Shown here: positions 41,908 to 50,175 of the stretch, piece after piece
Layout: each line of letters begins with the position of its first letter
How positions within the stretch are numbered: the stretch's first letter is position 1
Assembly: GCF_030676955.1 (NCBI RefSeq)
Contig: NZ_JAUUUU010000002.1
Location: 1-64,000 of the forward strand
From: Porticoccus litoralis
GTDB taxonomy: Bacteria > Pseudomonadota > Gammaproteobacteria > Pseudomonadales > Porticoccaceae
Direction of reading: 5' to 3'
DNA: 64,000 nucleotides
Notes under the pieces: model-generated
The model's database searches: none
Seen by the model: only the letters and a program-made list of their open reading frames with translations
Told to the model about the DNA's origin: nothing
Position numbers and translations under genes: made by a program

Positions 41908-43113
41908 TTAATCTATATATAGCATGCGGTAGATGCTGCCAGCGTAATCATCAGAGATATAAATACTGCCATCGAGCCCTTCTTCTATATCCACAGGTCT
42001 ACCAATCACCTGTTGGTTTTGTCGTAGAAAGCCTGTGAGAACATCTTTGATACTGATAGTGCCCTGCTGGTCCCAGCGCAAAGCAACCACCTTGTAACCG
42101 TCGGGCTCGCTGCGGTTCCAGGAGCCGTGCAGCGCGACTAAGGCGGTGCGCTGGAAAGTTTCCGGTCTGTTGCTATGGCGCATAAAATGGATGCCCAGGG
42201 GTGCATTGTGGGCAGGAAAACCATAGGACGGTGAAAGACTGGATGTCAGCAAAGATTCTTTACCCTGGCCGAGATCGGGGTCCAGCTTCCCGAAGCCATT
42301 GATATAAGGCCAGCCATAAAACCCGCCAGCCTGAATCAGGTTGAGCTCACAGGGTGGAAAATGATCCCCCAGCATATCGCGTCCGTTATCGGTGGCGTAG
42401 AGTTGGTTGCTCCAGGGTGTCCAGTCGAAGCCGACACTGTTTCTCAGGCCGGTAGCAATAATCTCCTCGCCACTACCATCCGGTTGGTAGCGCATCATTG
42501 CAGCACGGCGCGGGTCTGATTCCTCACAGACATTACAGCTTGAGCCGACAGTTAAATACAGCAGGCCGTCAGGGCCAAAGCGGATGCTCCGTGTCCAGTG
42601 GCCGCCGCCGGGGGGTAGGTCGGTGATCAGTCGCTGGTAGTCGCCCACTGGCTCGCCGGATGTCCAGTCCATCGCCACGCGCCCCACGGCATTGGTTTCT
42701 GCCACATACAGCCAGCTGGTGTTGCCGTCATCAAAAATCTCGATACCGTGAGGGCGTTTCAGGTTGGAGAGAATCACCCGGTTGTTATCGGCCTGTCCGT
42801 CGCTATTGGTATCGGCAAGAAGGATGATCGAACCGGTAGGGGGTGAGCTGACCAGCAACTGGCCATGGGGGGCGGTTTTTAGAATCCGTGGTCTGGTGAG
42901 ATTGTCGGCAAATACTGTAAGTTGCAAGCCAGGCGTTATAACCAGTGAATCAGCGATGCGGTGGCTGGTTTCCGGGCTGCCGGCACCCGAGATAGAATTG
43001 AAAATGACGGCGAAGCTGCTGATCTGCAGTCCCGGCACAAAGCGAGTGGCGAGGAAAACTGCCAGAACAAGCAGTAACAGCAGCAGTGTGAAGATCCTGA
43101 GTGAATAGTGCAT
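41908..43113 (-). CDS. PQQ-dependent sugar dehydrogenase family protein (sorbosone dehydrogenase-like)
   Basis: From ATG 43113 the product is 401 residues. It has one N-terminal membrane anchor or signal (about 5-22) and a six-bladed beta-propeller of the glucose/sorbosone dehydrogenase type exposed to the periplasm. Family cues are LKRPHGIEIFDDG, RSIRFGPDGLLYLTVGS, the paired cysteines CNVC followed by EESDPRRAAMMRY, and ALVALHGSWNRSEPDGYKV. GTG 43137 is a possible earlier start. No pqq biosynthesis genes are in the window, so cofactor use is inferred from the family only. Confidence 0.82.
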   Translation of the reverse strand: MHYSLRIFTLLLLLLVLAVFLATRFVPGLQISSFAVIFNSISGAGSPETSHRIADSLVITPGLQLTVFADNLTRPRILKTAPHGQLLVSSPPTGSIILLADTNSDGQADNNRVILSNLKRPHGIEIFDDGNTSWLYVAETNAVGRVAMDWTSGEPVGDYQRLITDLPPGGGHWTRSIRFGPDGLLYLTVGSSCNVCEESDPRRAAMMRYQPDGSGEEIIATGLRNSVGFDWTPWSNQLYATDNGRDMLGDHFPPCELNLIQAGGFYGWPYINGFGKLDPDLGQGKESLLTSSLSPSYGFPAHNAPLGIHFMRHSNRPETFQRTALVALHGSWNRSEPDGYKVVALRWDQQGTISIKDVLTGFLRQNQQVIGRPVDIEEGLDGSIYISDDYAGSIYRMLYID

Positions 43114-43149
43114 CGCTTCATTATAGAAGCTACGCACCCGTATGACAGT

Positions 43150-43174
43150 CCGGCATGGGTGTCTCCCATGCCGG
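43150..43174. other. Perfect 10-bp hairpin between ychF and the dehydrogenase gene
   Basis: CCGGCATGGG and CCCATGCCGG pair exactly around a TGTCT loop. It is 18 bases past the ychF stop on the minus strand. No T run follows in either direction, so it is a strong hairpin that may protect or pause the transcript, and not a standard terminator. Confidence 0.5.
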
Positions 43175-43191
43175 CAGTTAGAGGCTTGGGT

Positions 43192-44283
43192 TTAGACGTT
43201 AAACCGGAAGTGGATGACGTCGCCGTCTTGGACCACGTAGTCCTTACCTTCGAGGCGCCATTTGCCGGCGTCCTTGGCACCCTGCTCACCTTTGCAGGCG
43301 ACAAAATCGTCGTAGGCTACGACTTCCGCGCGAATAAAGCCTTTTTCGAAGTCAGTGTGGATTTTTCCGGCAGATTGAGGGGCTGTGGCACCAACAGGAA
43401 TAGTCCAGGCGCGGACTTCCTTGACGCCGGCGGTGAAGTAAGTCTGCAGCCCTAGTAGGGAATAACCAGCGCGTATCACGCGGTTAAGTCCCGGCTCCTC
43501 CATACCCATTTCCTGCAGAAATTCGAGTTTTTCCTCGTCTTCCAATTCAGCGATTTCTGCTTCCAGTTTGTTGCAGATGGGTACGACCACAGCCCCTTCC
43601 GAGTCGGCAATTGCCTGTACTTGATCGAGATATGGATTGTTCTCGAAACCGCCCTCATCGACATTGGCGATATACATGGTGGGTTTCAGTGTCAGCAGAC
43701 TCAGGGAGCGGATGGTTTTCAGGTCATCCTTTTCGAGGCCAAAGGAACGTAATGGCTTGGCTTCGTTGAGATGTGGCAGGATTTTTTCCAGTACAGCCTT
43801 CAGGGCGATGGCGTCTTTATCCTGACCCTTGGCAGCCTTGGCGGATCGCAGCAGAGCTTTTTCAACCGTTTCCAGGTCGGCAAGGGCTAATTCAGTATTG
43901 ATTACGTCGATATCTGCGGCGGGGTTGATCTTGCCCTCCACGTGCACGACGTTGTCGTCATCAAAACAGCGGACCACGTGGGCAATGGCGTCGGTTTCGC
44001 GGATGTTGGCAAGGAATTGGTTGCCGAGACCCTCTCCCTTCGATGCCCCTGCAACCAGGCCGGCAATGTCCACAAACTCCATGGTGGTGGGAATGATGCG
44101 TTCAGGTTTGACGATCTCAGCCAGTTTGTCCTGCCGTGGGTCTGGAATGGGCACAATGCCGGTGTTGGGTTCTATGGTGCAGAATGGGAAATTTGCCGCG
44201 TCAATACCCGCTTGGGTCAGCGCATTGAACAGGGTGGATTTGCCCACGTTGGGCAGGCCGACGATTCCGCAATTAAAACCCAT
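43192..44283 (-). CDS. ychF: Redox-regulated ATPase / GTPase YchF
   Basis: YchF (OLA1 family) is an Obg-related P-loop NTPase that prefers ATP and binds ribosomes. The 363-residue protein equals E. coli YchF in length. It has G1 GLPNVGKST (residues 8-16), G3 DIAGLV, the altered G4 NVDE instead of NKxD, which explains ATP preference, and a C-terminal TGS domain. It follows pth as in most gammaproteobacteria. Confidence 0.97.
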   Translation of the reverse strand: MGFNCGIVGLPNVGKSTLFNALTQAGIDAANFPFCTIEPNTGIVPIPDPRQDKLAEIVKPERIIPTTMEFVDIAGLVAGASKGEGLGNQFLANIRETDAIAHVVRCFDDDNVVHVEGKINPAADIDVINTELALADLETVEKALLRSAKAAKGQDKDAIALKAVLEKILPHLNEAKPLRSFGLEKDDLKTIRSLSLLTLKPTMYIANVDEGGFENNPYLDQVQAIADSEGAVVVPICNKLEAEIAELEDEEKLEFLQEMGMEEPGLNRVIRAGYSLLGLQTYFTAGVKEVRAWTIPVGATAPQSAGKIHTDFEKGFIRAEVVAYDDFVACKGEQGAKDAGKWRLEGKDYVVQDGDVIHFRFNV

Positions 44284-44318
44284 AATGATTTCCTGAATAC
44301 TGTTTCTGCCCGGTGGGC

Positions 44319-44903
44319 CTAGTTATTGGTATGAAGTTTTTTCATGGCGTCGTTCCAGCGTCCGGCAACGGTATCGCCAATGACATCTAACGCCTGATCA
44401 ATACTCTGTTCGATGAGCTCCTGCTCACTGGCCGGGGCGCGTTTCAACACAAAATTAACAACTTCACTGGCGTGCCCGGGGTGACCGATACCCAGCCTTA
44501 ATCGCGCAAAGTCTCGGTTGTTGCCCAATGCCTGGATGGTATCCCGTAGACCATTGTGTCCGCCGTGGCCGCCGCCCAATTTCAGGCGTGCTGTACCGGG
44601 GCTGAGGTCGAGTTCGTCGTGGGCCACAAGAATGGCTTTCGTCGGGATACGGTAGAAGCTGGCCAGCGCTGCGATGGCTTTGCCGCTGCGATTCATGAAC
44701 GTGTCGGGGATCAACAGCCACACCGGAGCGCCATCGATGATAGCTTTGGCGGTTTTGCCAAAAAACTTGCTTTCGGGCGTCAATTCTACGGAGTAGCGGT
44801 TTGCCAGTGCCGCAACAAAATCGGCCCCGGCATTGTGACGGGTTCGGTCATATTGTGGGCCGGGGTTTCCCAGCCCCACAATGAGCTGAACGGGCGTATC
44901 CAA
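44319..44903 (-). CDS. pth: Peptidyl-tRNA hydrolase
   Basis: Pth releases tRNA from peptidyl-tRNA that dropped off the ribosome. The 194-residue protein has LIVGLGNPGPQYDRTRHNAG with catalytic His23, then NRSGKAIAALASFY and the AHDELDLSPG region. The start is taken as TTG at 44903 (MDTPVQLIVGLGNPG), since the N-terminus fits the family and no ATG or GTG lies upstream in frame. Confidence 0.95.
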   Translation of the reverse strand: MDTPVQLIVGLGNPGPQYDRTRHNAGADFVAALANRYSVELTPESKFFGKTAKAIIDGAPVWLLIPDTFMNRSGKAIAALASFYRIPTKAILVAHDELDLSPGTARLKLGGGHGGHNGLRDTIQALGNNRDFARLRLGIGHPGHASEVVNFVLKRAPASEQELIEQSIDQALDVIGDTVAGRWNDAMKKLHTNN

Positions 44904-44947
44904 TGTCGGGGCCTGCTGGTGTCTCTGAAGACAGAAAGAGTGGTTGA

Positions 44948-45601
44948 TTACTCTTCGGACGTCTCTTCGTTATCACCTTTGTCTGCAGCTTCTTCGTCAG
45001 TTGTTTCTTCAACAGCTGCCTTGGGCTTGTTGATGGTGAAGATGGGCTGGTCGTGCTCTGCACCATGGCTCAGCTCTACACTTTCCACCCCGGATGGCAG
45101 GGCAATGTCAGAAATGTGCAGAACACCGCCAATATCAACTGCACTGACATCCACTTCGATGTACTCGGGCAGGTCGGCGGGCAGACAGCTGATGTCCAGC
45201 TCTGTCATGTTGTGGGAAATGATACCGCCACCCATTTTCACACCGACACAGATATCTTCGTTGATGTAGTGGAGGGGAACCTTGGTGTGCAGTTTCTGGG
45301 TCTTACTGACGCGCAGGAAGTCTGCATGGATCACGACGGTTTTGGACGGGTGACGCTGAAGATCCTTGAGGATCACGTCCTGGTCGTTACCGTCCACCGA
45401 AATGGTGATGATGTGCGAGTAAAACGCTTCATTTTGCAGTGCGTGTTCCAGCTCGTTGCTCGCGATGCTGATGTTTTCCGGTGCATTTTTGCCACCATAG
45501 ATAATGGCAGGCACCAGGTTGGCCTCACGACGCAGGCGGCGGCTCGCACCTTTCCCCATGTCATTGCGGACCATGGCATTCAATTTAAAATCATCGGACA
45601 T
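44948..45601 (-). CDS. rplY: 50S ribosomal protein L25 / general stress protein Ctc
   Basis: L25 binds 5S rRNA. The 217-residue protein is the long Ctc form. An N-terminal L25 domain (residues 5-95; GKGASRRLRREANLVPAIIYGG) is followed by a beta-rich TL5 domain (100-190) and an acidic tail rich in Glu and Asp. It sits in the conserved order prs, rplY, pth, ychF. Confidence 0.95.
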   Translation of the reverse strand: MSDDFKLNAMVRNDMGKGASRRLRREANLVPAIIYGGKNAPENISIASNELEHALQNEAFYSHIITISVDGNDQDVILKDLQRHPSKTVVIHADFLRVSKTQKLHTKVPLHYINEDICVGVKMGGGIISHNMTELDISCLPADLPEYIEVDVSAVDIGGVLHISDIALPSGVESVELSHGAEHDQPIFTINKPKAAVEETTDEEAADKGDNEETSEE

Positions 45602-45687
45602 TGCCTTGACTCCTAATTATTCCCATTGCGATCCGCGACCAGAATCGTAGTGGGAGTGAAATAAGCCCTGATGGGCAGTTAAGTAAA

Positions 45688-45711
45688 CAGCGCTAGTCGA
45701 ACATAGCGCTG
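45688..45711 (-). other. Inverted repeat at the prs 3' end, possible weak terminator
   Basis: CAGCGCTA and TAGCGCTG form a perfect 8-bp stem with an 8-base loop covering the prs stop codon. On the minus strand it is followed by TTTACTT, a poor U tract. It may partly terminate or punctuate between prs and rplY. Confidence 0.35.
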
Positions 45712-46634
45712 ATGGATTCCTCATTGCTGACCCGGCGCATGGCTTCTGCCAGCATCGGAGCCAGGCTCAAGACGCGGACTTTCCCGCAGTGGCGGGCAGC
45801 TTCGCTGAGTGGAATACTGTTGGTGACCACGAGCGTGTCGAGGGAAGAGTTCTCGAGGTTTTCGATAGCTTTACCCGACAGTACAGGGTGGGTGCAGCAG
45901 GCAACAACCCTTTTCGCACCGTGCTCTTTGAGCGCATCGGCGGCTTTGCATAGGGTGCCTGCAGTATCCACAATGTCGTCAACCAATAGGCAGGTGCGGC
46001 CTTCTACCTCACCAATAATGTTCATTACCTGTGCCTGATTCGCTTCGGGACGACGTTTGTCGATAATGGCCAGGTCAGTGTTCAGTTGTTTGGCCATGGC
46101 GCGGGCGCGGACAACGCCGCCAATATCGGGCGAAACAACGGTCAGATCTTCATAATTCTGCCGTTCAACATCAGAGAGCATAACGGGCAGACCGTAGACG
46201 TTATCTACGGCACAGTCGAAAAAGCCCTGAATTTGCTCGGCGTGAAGGTCAACGGTCATCACGCGGTCGACGCCTACATTAGTGAGCATGTCGGCGACCA
46301 CTTTGGCGCTGATGGGAACGCGGATGGAGCGAACGCGGCGATCTTGGCGGGCATAGCCGAAATAGGGCAGTACGGCGGTTATGCGACCCGCAGAAGAGCG
46401 GCGAAGGGCGTCGATGATGAGCATCAACTCCATCAGGTTTTTATGTGTCGGTACACAGGTGGGCTGAACCACAAAGACATCGCGACCGCGCACGTTCTCG
46501 CGAATCTCGACATTAATTTCGCCATCAGAAAACTGGCACACCAGCGCATCACCCAGACTCAGGCTGAGGTAGCGAGCGATTTCATTTGCCAGCTCCGGGT
46601 TAGCATTCCCGGAGAAAACCATCATATTTGCCAC
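45693..46634 (-). CDS. prs: Ribose-phosphate pyrophosphokinase
   Basis: Prs makes PRPP for purine, pyrimidine, His and Trp synthesis. From GTG 46634 the protein is 313 residues (MANMMVFSGNANPELA). Signatures are GYARQDRRVR, VDLHAEQIQGFFD, and the PRPP loop LVDDIVDTAGTL near residue 220. AGGA is eight bases upstream of this GTG. A longer frame reaching back to 46820 runs through the tRNA-Gln gene and is rejected. The unit ispE, tRNA-Gln, prs has no visible terminator inside. Confidence 0.96.
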   Translation of the reverse strand: MANMMVFSGNANPELANEIARYLSLSLGDALVCQFSDGEINVEIRENVRGRDVFVVQPTCVPTHKNLMELMLIIDALRRSSAGRITAVLPYFGYARQDRRVRSIRVPISAKVVADMLTNVGVDRVMTVDLHAEQIQGFFDCAVDNVYGLPVMLSDVERQNYEDLTVVSPDIGGVVRARAMAKQLNTDLAIIDKRRPEANQAQVMNIIGEVEGRTCLLVDDIVDTAGTLCKAADALKEHGAKRVVACCTHPVLSGKAIENLENSSLDTLVVTNSIPLSEAARHCGKVRVLSLAPMLAEAMRRVSNEESISAMFD

Positions 46635-46681
46635 GGCTTTTTTCCTGATCGGGGTCTTGGTGCAGCTAACCCAAAGGAATA

Positions 46682-46757
46682 TGGCTGGGGTGGGAGGACT
46701 CGAACCTCCGAATGACGGGATCAAAACCCGTTGCCTTAGCCACTTGGCGACACCCCA
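46682..46757 (-). tRNA. tRNA-Gln (TTG)
   Basis: A 76-base cloverleaf on the minus strand: acceptor TGGGGTG/CACCCCA, anticodon stem ACGGG/CCCGT with loop TTTTGAT (anticodon TTG), T stem GGAGG/CCTCC with TTCGAGT, discriminator G and an encoded CCA. Its 5' end is only four bases from the ispE stop, so it is probably processed from an ispE-prs transcript. Confidence 0.97.
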
Positions 46758-46761
46758 GTAG

Positions 46762-47601
46762 TCAGTTGTGTGACGGGAGCTTGTCAAGCAAGGGTGACCG
46801 GTTGACCCCTTGTGCAACAAAGCCTTGCCAAGGCGCCGGCATTTGTTTCAGGACTGATCTCGCATCAGCTTCTGAATCAAAGCGGGCAAATAGGCAGGCA
46901 CCTGTTCCCGTCAATCGAGCATCGGCAAATTGAGCGAGCCAGAGGCGTGCTTTTTTTACCTGAGGATATAGAGCCTCAACGACTGTCTGACAGTCATTCC
47001 GGCCACCCTGCTCGAGAAAGGCGCGTATTTTGATCGGATGCGTGTTTCTTGTCAAACCCTGATGCGCGAAAATTGTAGCGGTAGAAACCTGTGTGTCCGG
47101 GGCCAAAACCAGGTACCAGTAAGACTTCATTTCCACTTTTGTGAGTTGCTCGCCAACCCCTTCTGCCCAAGCGCTGTGACCAAAGATAAATACGGGTACA
47201 TCGGCGCCTAGTTGCTGGCCAAGGAACATCAGTTTTTCCCTGGACCAGTTCAGCTGCCAGAGCGTGTTCAGCGCCATCAGTGTCGTGGCAGCATCACTGC
47301 TACCACCACCCAGGCCGCCGCCCATTGGTAGTTGCTTGTGTAGATGGATGGCGGCCCCCATTTTGCAGCCGCTTTCTTGCTGTAGCAGTCGAGCTGCCCG
47401 ATAGATCAGATTGTCTTCAGGAGGAACCGCCTCCAGGGTTGGTGTGACCCTGATGACTCCGCTGGAATCGACTTCAATGTCCAGCTGATCTCCAAAATCC
47501 AACAACTGAAACAGGGTTTGTAAGTTGTGATAACCATCCGGACGGCGCCCGGTGATATGCAGGAACAGGTTGATTTTCGCAGGAGCAGGCAGTGACAGCA
47601 T
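46762..47601 (-). CDS. ispE: 4-diphosphocytidyl-2-C-methyl-D-erythritol kinase
   Basis: IspE is the GHMP kinase of the MEP isoprenoid pathway. From ATG 47601 the product is 279 residues with SLPAPAKINLFLHITGRRPDGYH at the N-terminus and the ATP loop PMGGGLGGGSSDAATTL near residue 92. The ATG overlaps the lolB stop (ATGA); a longer upstream frame lies inside lolB and is rejected. Confidence 0.96.
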   Translation of the reverse strand: MLSLPAPAKINLFLHITGRRPDGYHNLQTLFQLLDFGDQLDIEVDSSGVIRVTPTLEAVPPEDNLIYRAARLLQQESGCKMGAAIHLHKQLPMGGGLGGGSSDAATTLMALNTLWQLNWSREKLMFLGQQLGADVPVFIFGHSAWAEGVGEQLTKVEMKSYWYLVLAPDTQVSTATIFAHQGLTRNTHPIKIRAFLEQGGRNDCQTVVEALYPQVKKARLWLAQFADARLTGTGACLFARFDSEADARSVLKQMPAPWQGFVAQGVNRSPLLDKLPSHN

Positions 47602-48203
47602 CAATGATTTTCCATGTCCAGGTGCCACTGCTTGATGACCAGCGTGAAACTGTATTCTCCGCTGTTCCCGCGGATACGACCGGGCAGTATCCACGGGCCG
47701 ACCTGTTGGTAGCCTGAGAATTGTAATTGCCAGTTGGCCTGGGTAAGGGTCGACAGGGTGCCATCCAGATTGTGGCTGCTGACATCCTGGGTCGTGTTGG
47801 GTGCAGGTATGCCGCGAATCCAGAAATGTAGTTCATCCACGGGCCACTGCCAGCCAAACAGCTGCTCAGTGAGGGCTGCAGGCGAAGGCGAATAGAGGGT
47901 CTCCTTGCCGCTGCGGCGCAGCTCTGCGTGATGACTGTTGCCCAGAATCTGGGTGGCACCCGTGCCGAAAGGTCCGCTTAACAGTAACTTGAACGCGTCT
48001 GATGACTGCTGCCAGTTCAGCCATGCACTGCCGCCATCGCGACTGTCACGATAGCCCAACTTGCCTTCCAGCTGCCAGCTGTTGAAGTTCTGGAGCGCGG
48101 ACTGGTGTTGTTGCCAGTCTGATATGACCGGCTCGGGTCGGGGTGTGTGGCTGGCACAGGCGCCAAGAAACAGCGTGGCAAATATCAGGGCTAACAGACG
48201 CAC
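47601..48203 (-). CDS. lolB: Outer-membrane lipoprotein receptor LolB
   Basis: LolB accepts lipoproteins from LolA and inserts them in the outer membrane. The 200-residue precursor has a lipobox LGAC with Cys16, then a LolA/LolB beta-fold with WQLEGKLGYRDSRDGGSAWLNWQ. GTG 48203 is the start, six bases from the preceding stop. It lies between lbcA and ispE as in Pseudomonas. Confidence 0.92.
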   Translation of the reverse strand: MRLLALIFATLFLGACASHTPRPEPVISDWQQHQSALQNFNSWQLEGKLGYRDSRDGGSAWLNWQQSSDAFKLLLSGPFGTGATQILGNSHHAELRRSGKETLYSPSPAALTEQLFGWQWPVDELHFWIRGIPAPNTTQDVSSHNLDGTLSTLTQANWQLQFSGYQQVGPWILPGRIRGNSGEYSFTLVIKQWHLDMENH

Positions 48204-48206
48204 TAA

Positions 48207-49994
48207 CTATTCCGCCTGCAGGCGCTGCATGGTTTCGAGAATGATAGGGTTGTCGGGATGCTGCTCGAGGATTTGCTGCCAAATCTGAAGCGCTTCTTCC
48301 TGCTGGTCATTAGCCCACAGCGCTTCGCCCAGATGCGCTGCAATTTCGGGGTCTGGCATTTTTTCCAGCGCTTCCTGCAGGTGGATGATGGCCGTATCGT
48401 ATTCTCCGAGCTGGAAGAGCACCCACCCCAGGCTGTCGATAATGGCCGGATCGCCGGGATTCAGTTCCAGTGCTCGCAGGATCAGTTGTCGCGCTTCCTC
48501 GTAGCGATCCGTATGCAGAGTGAGGGTGTAGCCGAGGGCGTTAAGCGCCATGGAATTATTGGCGTCCTGGGCAAGGATGGCGCGGAGGTCCTGCTCCGAG
48601 CTAGCAAAATCATTTTCTCGTTCACTGAGAATAGAGCGACTGTAAAGCAGTGAAATGTTGTTGGGGAAATGCTCCAGTGCTTCGCTGAGAATCAGGCGCG
48701 CATCGCCGATCAATTGATTCTCCACCAGCAATTCAGATTCGATCTGATAGAGTTGCGCGGAATAGTGGGGGTATTCCAGGCGCAGCTGGCTCATATAGAG
48801 TTGTGCGCTGCTAAGTTGTCCGTTGCTGGCCATGAATCTACCCAGCTTCACTACGGCTGGCAGGAATTTGGGACCGTTTCTGACCGCGCGATAATGCAGA
48901 AGCACCGCATCGCTGTTGTTTTCTTCCTCAGCCAGTTGGCCCAGTTCGTAGTGGGCGGCTGCCGCCATGTTGGGGTTCTTGCTGAGCTGGGTATACAGTT
49001 CTCTGGCTTCCTCGTTTTTGTTGAGCCCACGGCAGACCAAAGCCAGGGTGTATGCCAGTTCGGCATCGTGGGGGTACTGCACCATCAGGGTATTCAGTTG
49101 TTGATAGGCTCCGAGCAGGTCATCTTCAGCCAGGAAGCGGGCATATTGCAGTCGCAGTCTTTTACTGTCTGCTAGACCATCCAGCACGGTGCCGAGGAAT
49201 TTTGTGGCTTCCTGTTTTTTGCCCAGCTGGTGAAGTAGCTGGGCTTTCAGCATGATGGCACTCTCTTTCGCCGGTGCCTGTTCAAGCAACTCATCGACGG
49301 TGGCCAGCGCTGTCAAGAACTGGCCTTGCTGGCGGAGAAGCATGGCATAGGTCAGCAACACGGTTTCATCTCTGGGCAGTCGTGAGCGCAAATCGGTGTA
49401 GGCATCCAGTAACGTCTGGCGTTGCGCCGGTGTGGAGCCGCCCGCACTCACCGTCAGGCCCATGATGGGTTCCTGGTCACCCTGTTTAAGCGCAAATTCC
49501 GCATGTTGCAGGGCTTCTGTCAGACGGCCTTCCCTGCCCAGCGACAATGTGGCAACGCTACGGGCGTCGAGGTTGTCCGGTTCAATGTCGCTCCACAGCA
49601 AGGACATTTCCAGCAGCGCAGGGTGGTTTTCGGCATAGGCGGCGACGCGGGCCGCTCTCGCAACAATTCCCGGGTCCCGGGTCGCTCTGGCCTGTATCAG
49701 ATAATTGGATAGCGCCAAAGGCAGGTTATTGTCCATGCCTGCCAGTTCTGCCACCAGGAGGTCGTAGAGGGTTTCTGTGGGGAATGCCCGCACCGGGTAT
49801 TCCACAGCCTCTTCGTCAGCCTTTGGCTGTTCCCCTGGAGCTGTAGTGGGGACAACCGCTGCTGGCTGATCACTGACGACCTGATTGCCTTGGGGGGTGG
49901 AACAGCCCGTCAGGATGAATGAACAAGCCAAAAGCGTCGGCATGGCGATGCCGGAGAGACGGGTAAAGTGTTGAAACAATTTTGGCTCTTTCAA
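48207..49994 (-). CDS. lbcA: TPR lipoprotein, LbcA-like
   Basis: The 595-residue protein has a lipoprotein signal with LTGC (Cys31) and about ten tetratricopeptide repeats from residue 80 to the end (for example ALNALGYTLTLHTDRYEEARQLILRALELNPGD). In P. aeruginosa the gene in this position, LbcA, is the outer-membrane adaptor that activates the protease CtpA against murein hydrolases. The assignment rests on position, lipobox and repeat architecture. The start is TTG 49994; ATG 49943 would give a very short signal. Divergent from hemA. Confidence 0.75.
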   Translation of the reverse strand: MKEPKLFQHFTRLSGIAMPTLLACSFILTGCSTPQGNQVVSDQPAAVVPTTAPGEQPKADEEAVEYPVRAFPTETLYDLLVAELAGMDNNLPLALSNYLIQARATRDPGIVARAARVAAYAENHPALLEMSLLWSDIEPDNLDARSVATLSLGREGRLTEALQHAEFALKQGDQEPIMGLTVSAGGSTPAQRQTLLDAYTDLRSRLPRDETVLLTYAMLLRQQGQFLTALATVDELLEQAPAKESAIMLKAQLLHQLGKKQEATKFLGTVLDGLADSKRLRLQYARFLAEDDLLGAYQQLNTLMVQYPHDAELAYTLALVCRGLNKNEEARELYTQLSKNPNMAAAAHYELGQLAEEENNSDAVLLHYRAVRNGPKFLPAVVKLGRFMASNGQLSSAQLYMSQLRLEYPHYSAQLYQIESELLVENQLIGDARLILSEALEHFPNNISLLYSRSILSERENDFASSEQDLRAILAQDANNSMALNALGYTLTLHTDRYEEARQLILRALELNPGDPAIIDSLGWVLFQLGEYDTAIIHLQEALEKMPDPEIAAHLGEALWANDQQEEALQIWQQILEQHPDNPIILETMQRLQAE

Positions 49995-50086
49995 TGGTGA
50001 ATATCGGATTCGTCGGGCAATGGTTGGATTAATGTCATTATAGGCGGCCTCATTGTAGCCAATAACTCAGACAATAAATCAAGGCC

Positions 50087-50116
50087 TTTAGTGCCAAGAG
50101 CCTGAATTTCTATACC
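50087..50116 (+). promoter_or_regulatory. Weak candidate promoter for hemA-prfA-prmC
   Basis: TTTAGT (50087-50092), an 18-base spacer and TATACC (50111-50116) lie 60 bases upstream of the hemA ATG in the 181-base divergent region. The match is only partial; the region is otherwise AT-rich without clear operators. Confidence 0.3.
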
Positions 50117-50175
50117 GCTTGTCTTTGCAGGTCGAGAATCGGACAATTGCGGGCTCACTTCCAAGCTCCGTTTTC

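Noticed and set aside
46635..46820. N-terminal extension of prs
   Set aside because: It translates the tRNA-Gln gene; the GTG at 46634 has a proper ribosome site and family N-terminus.
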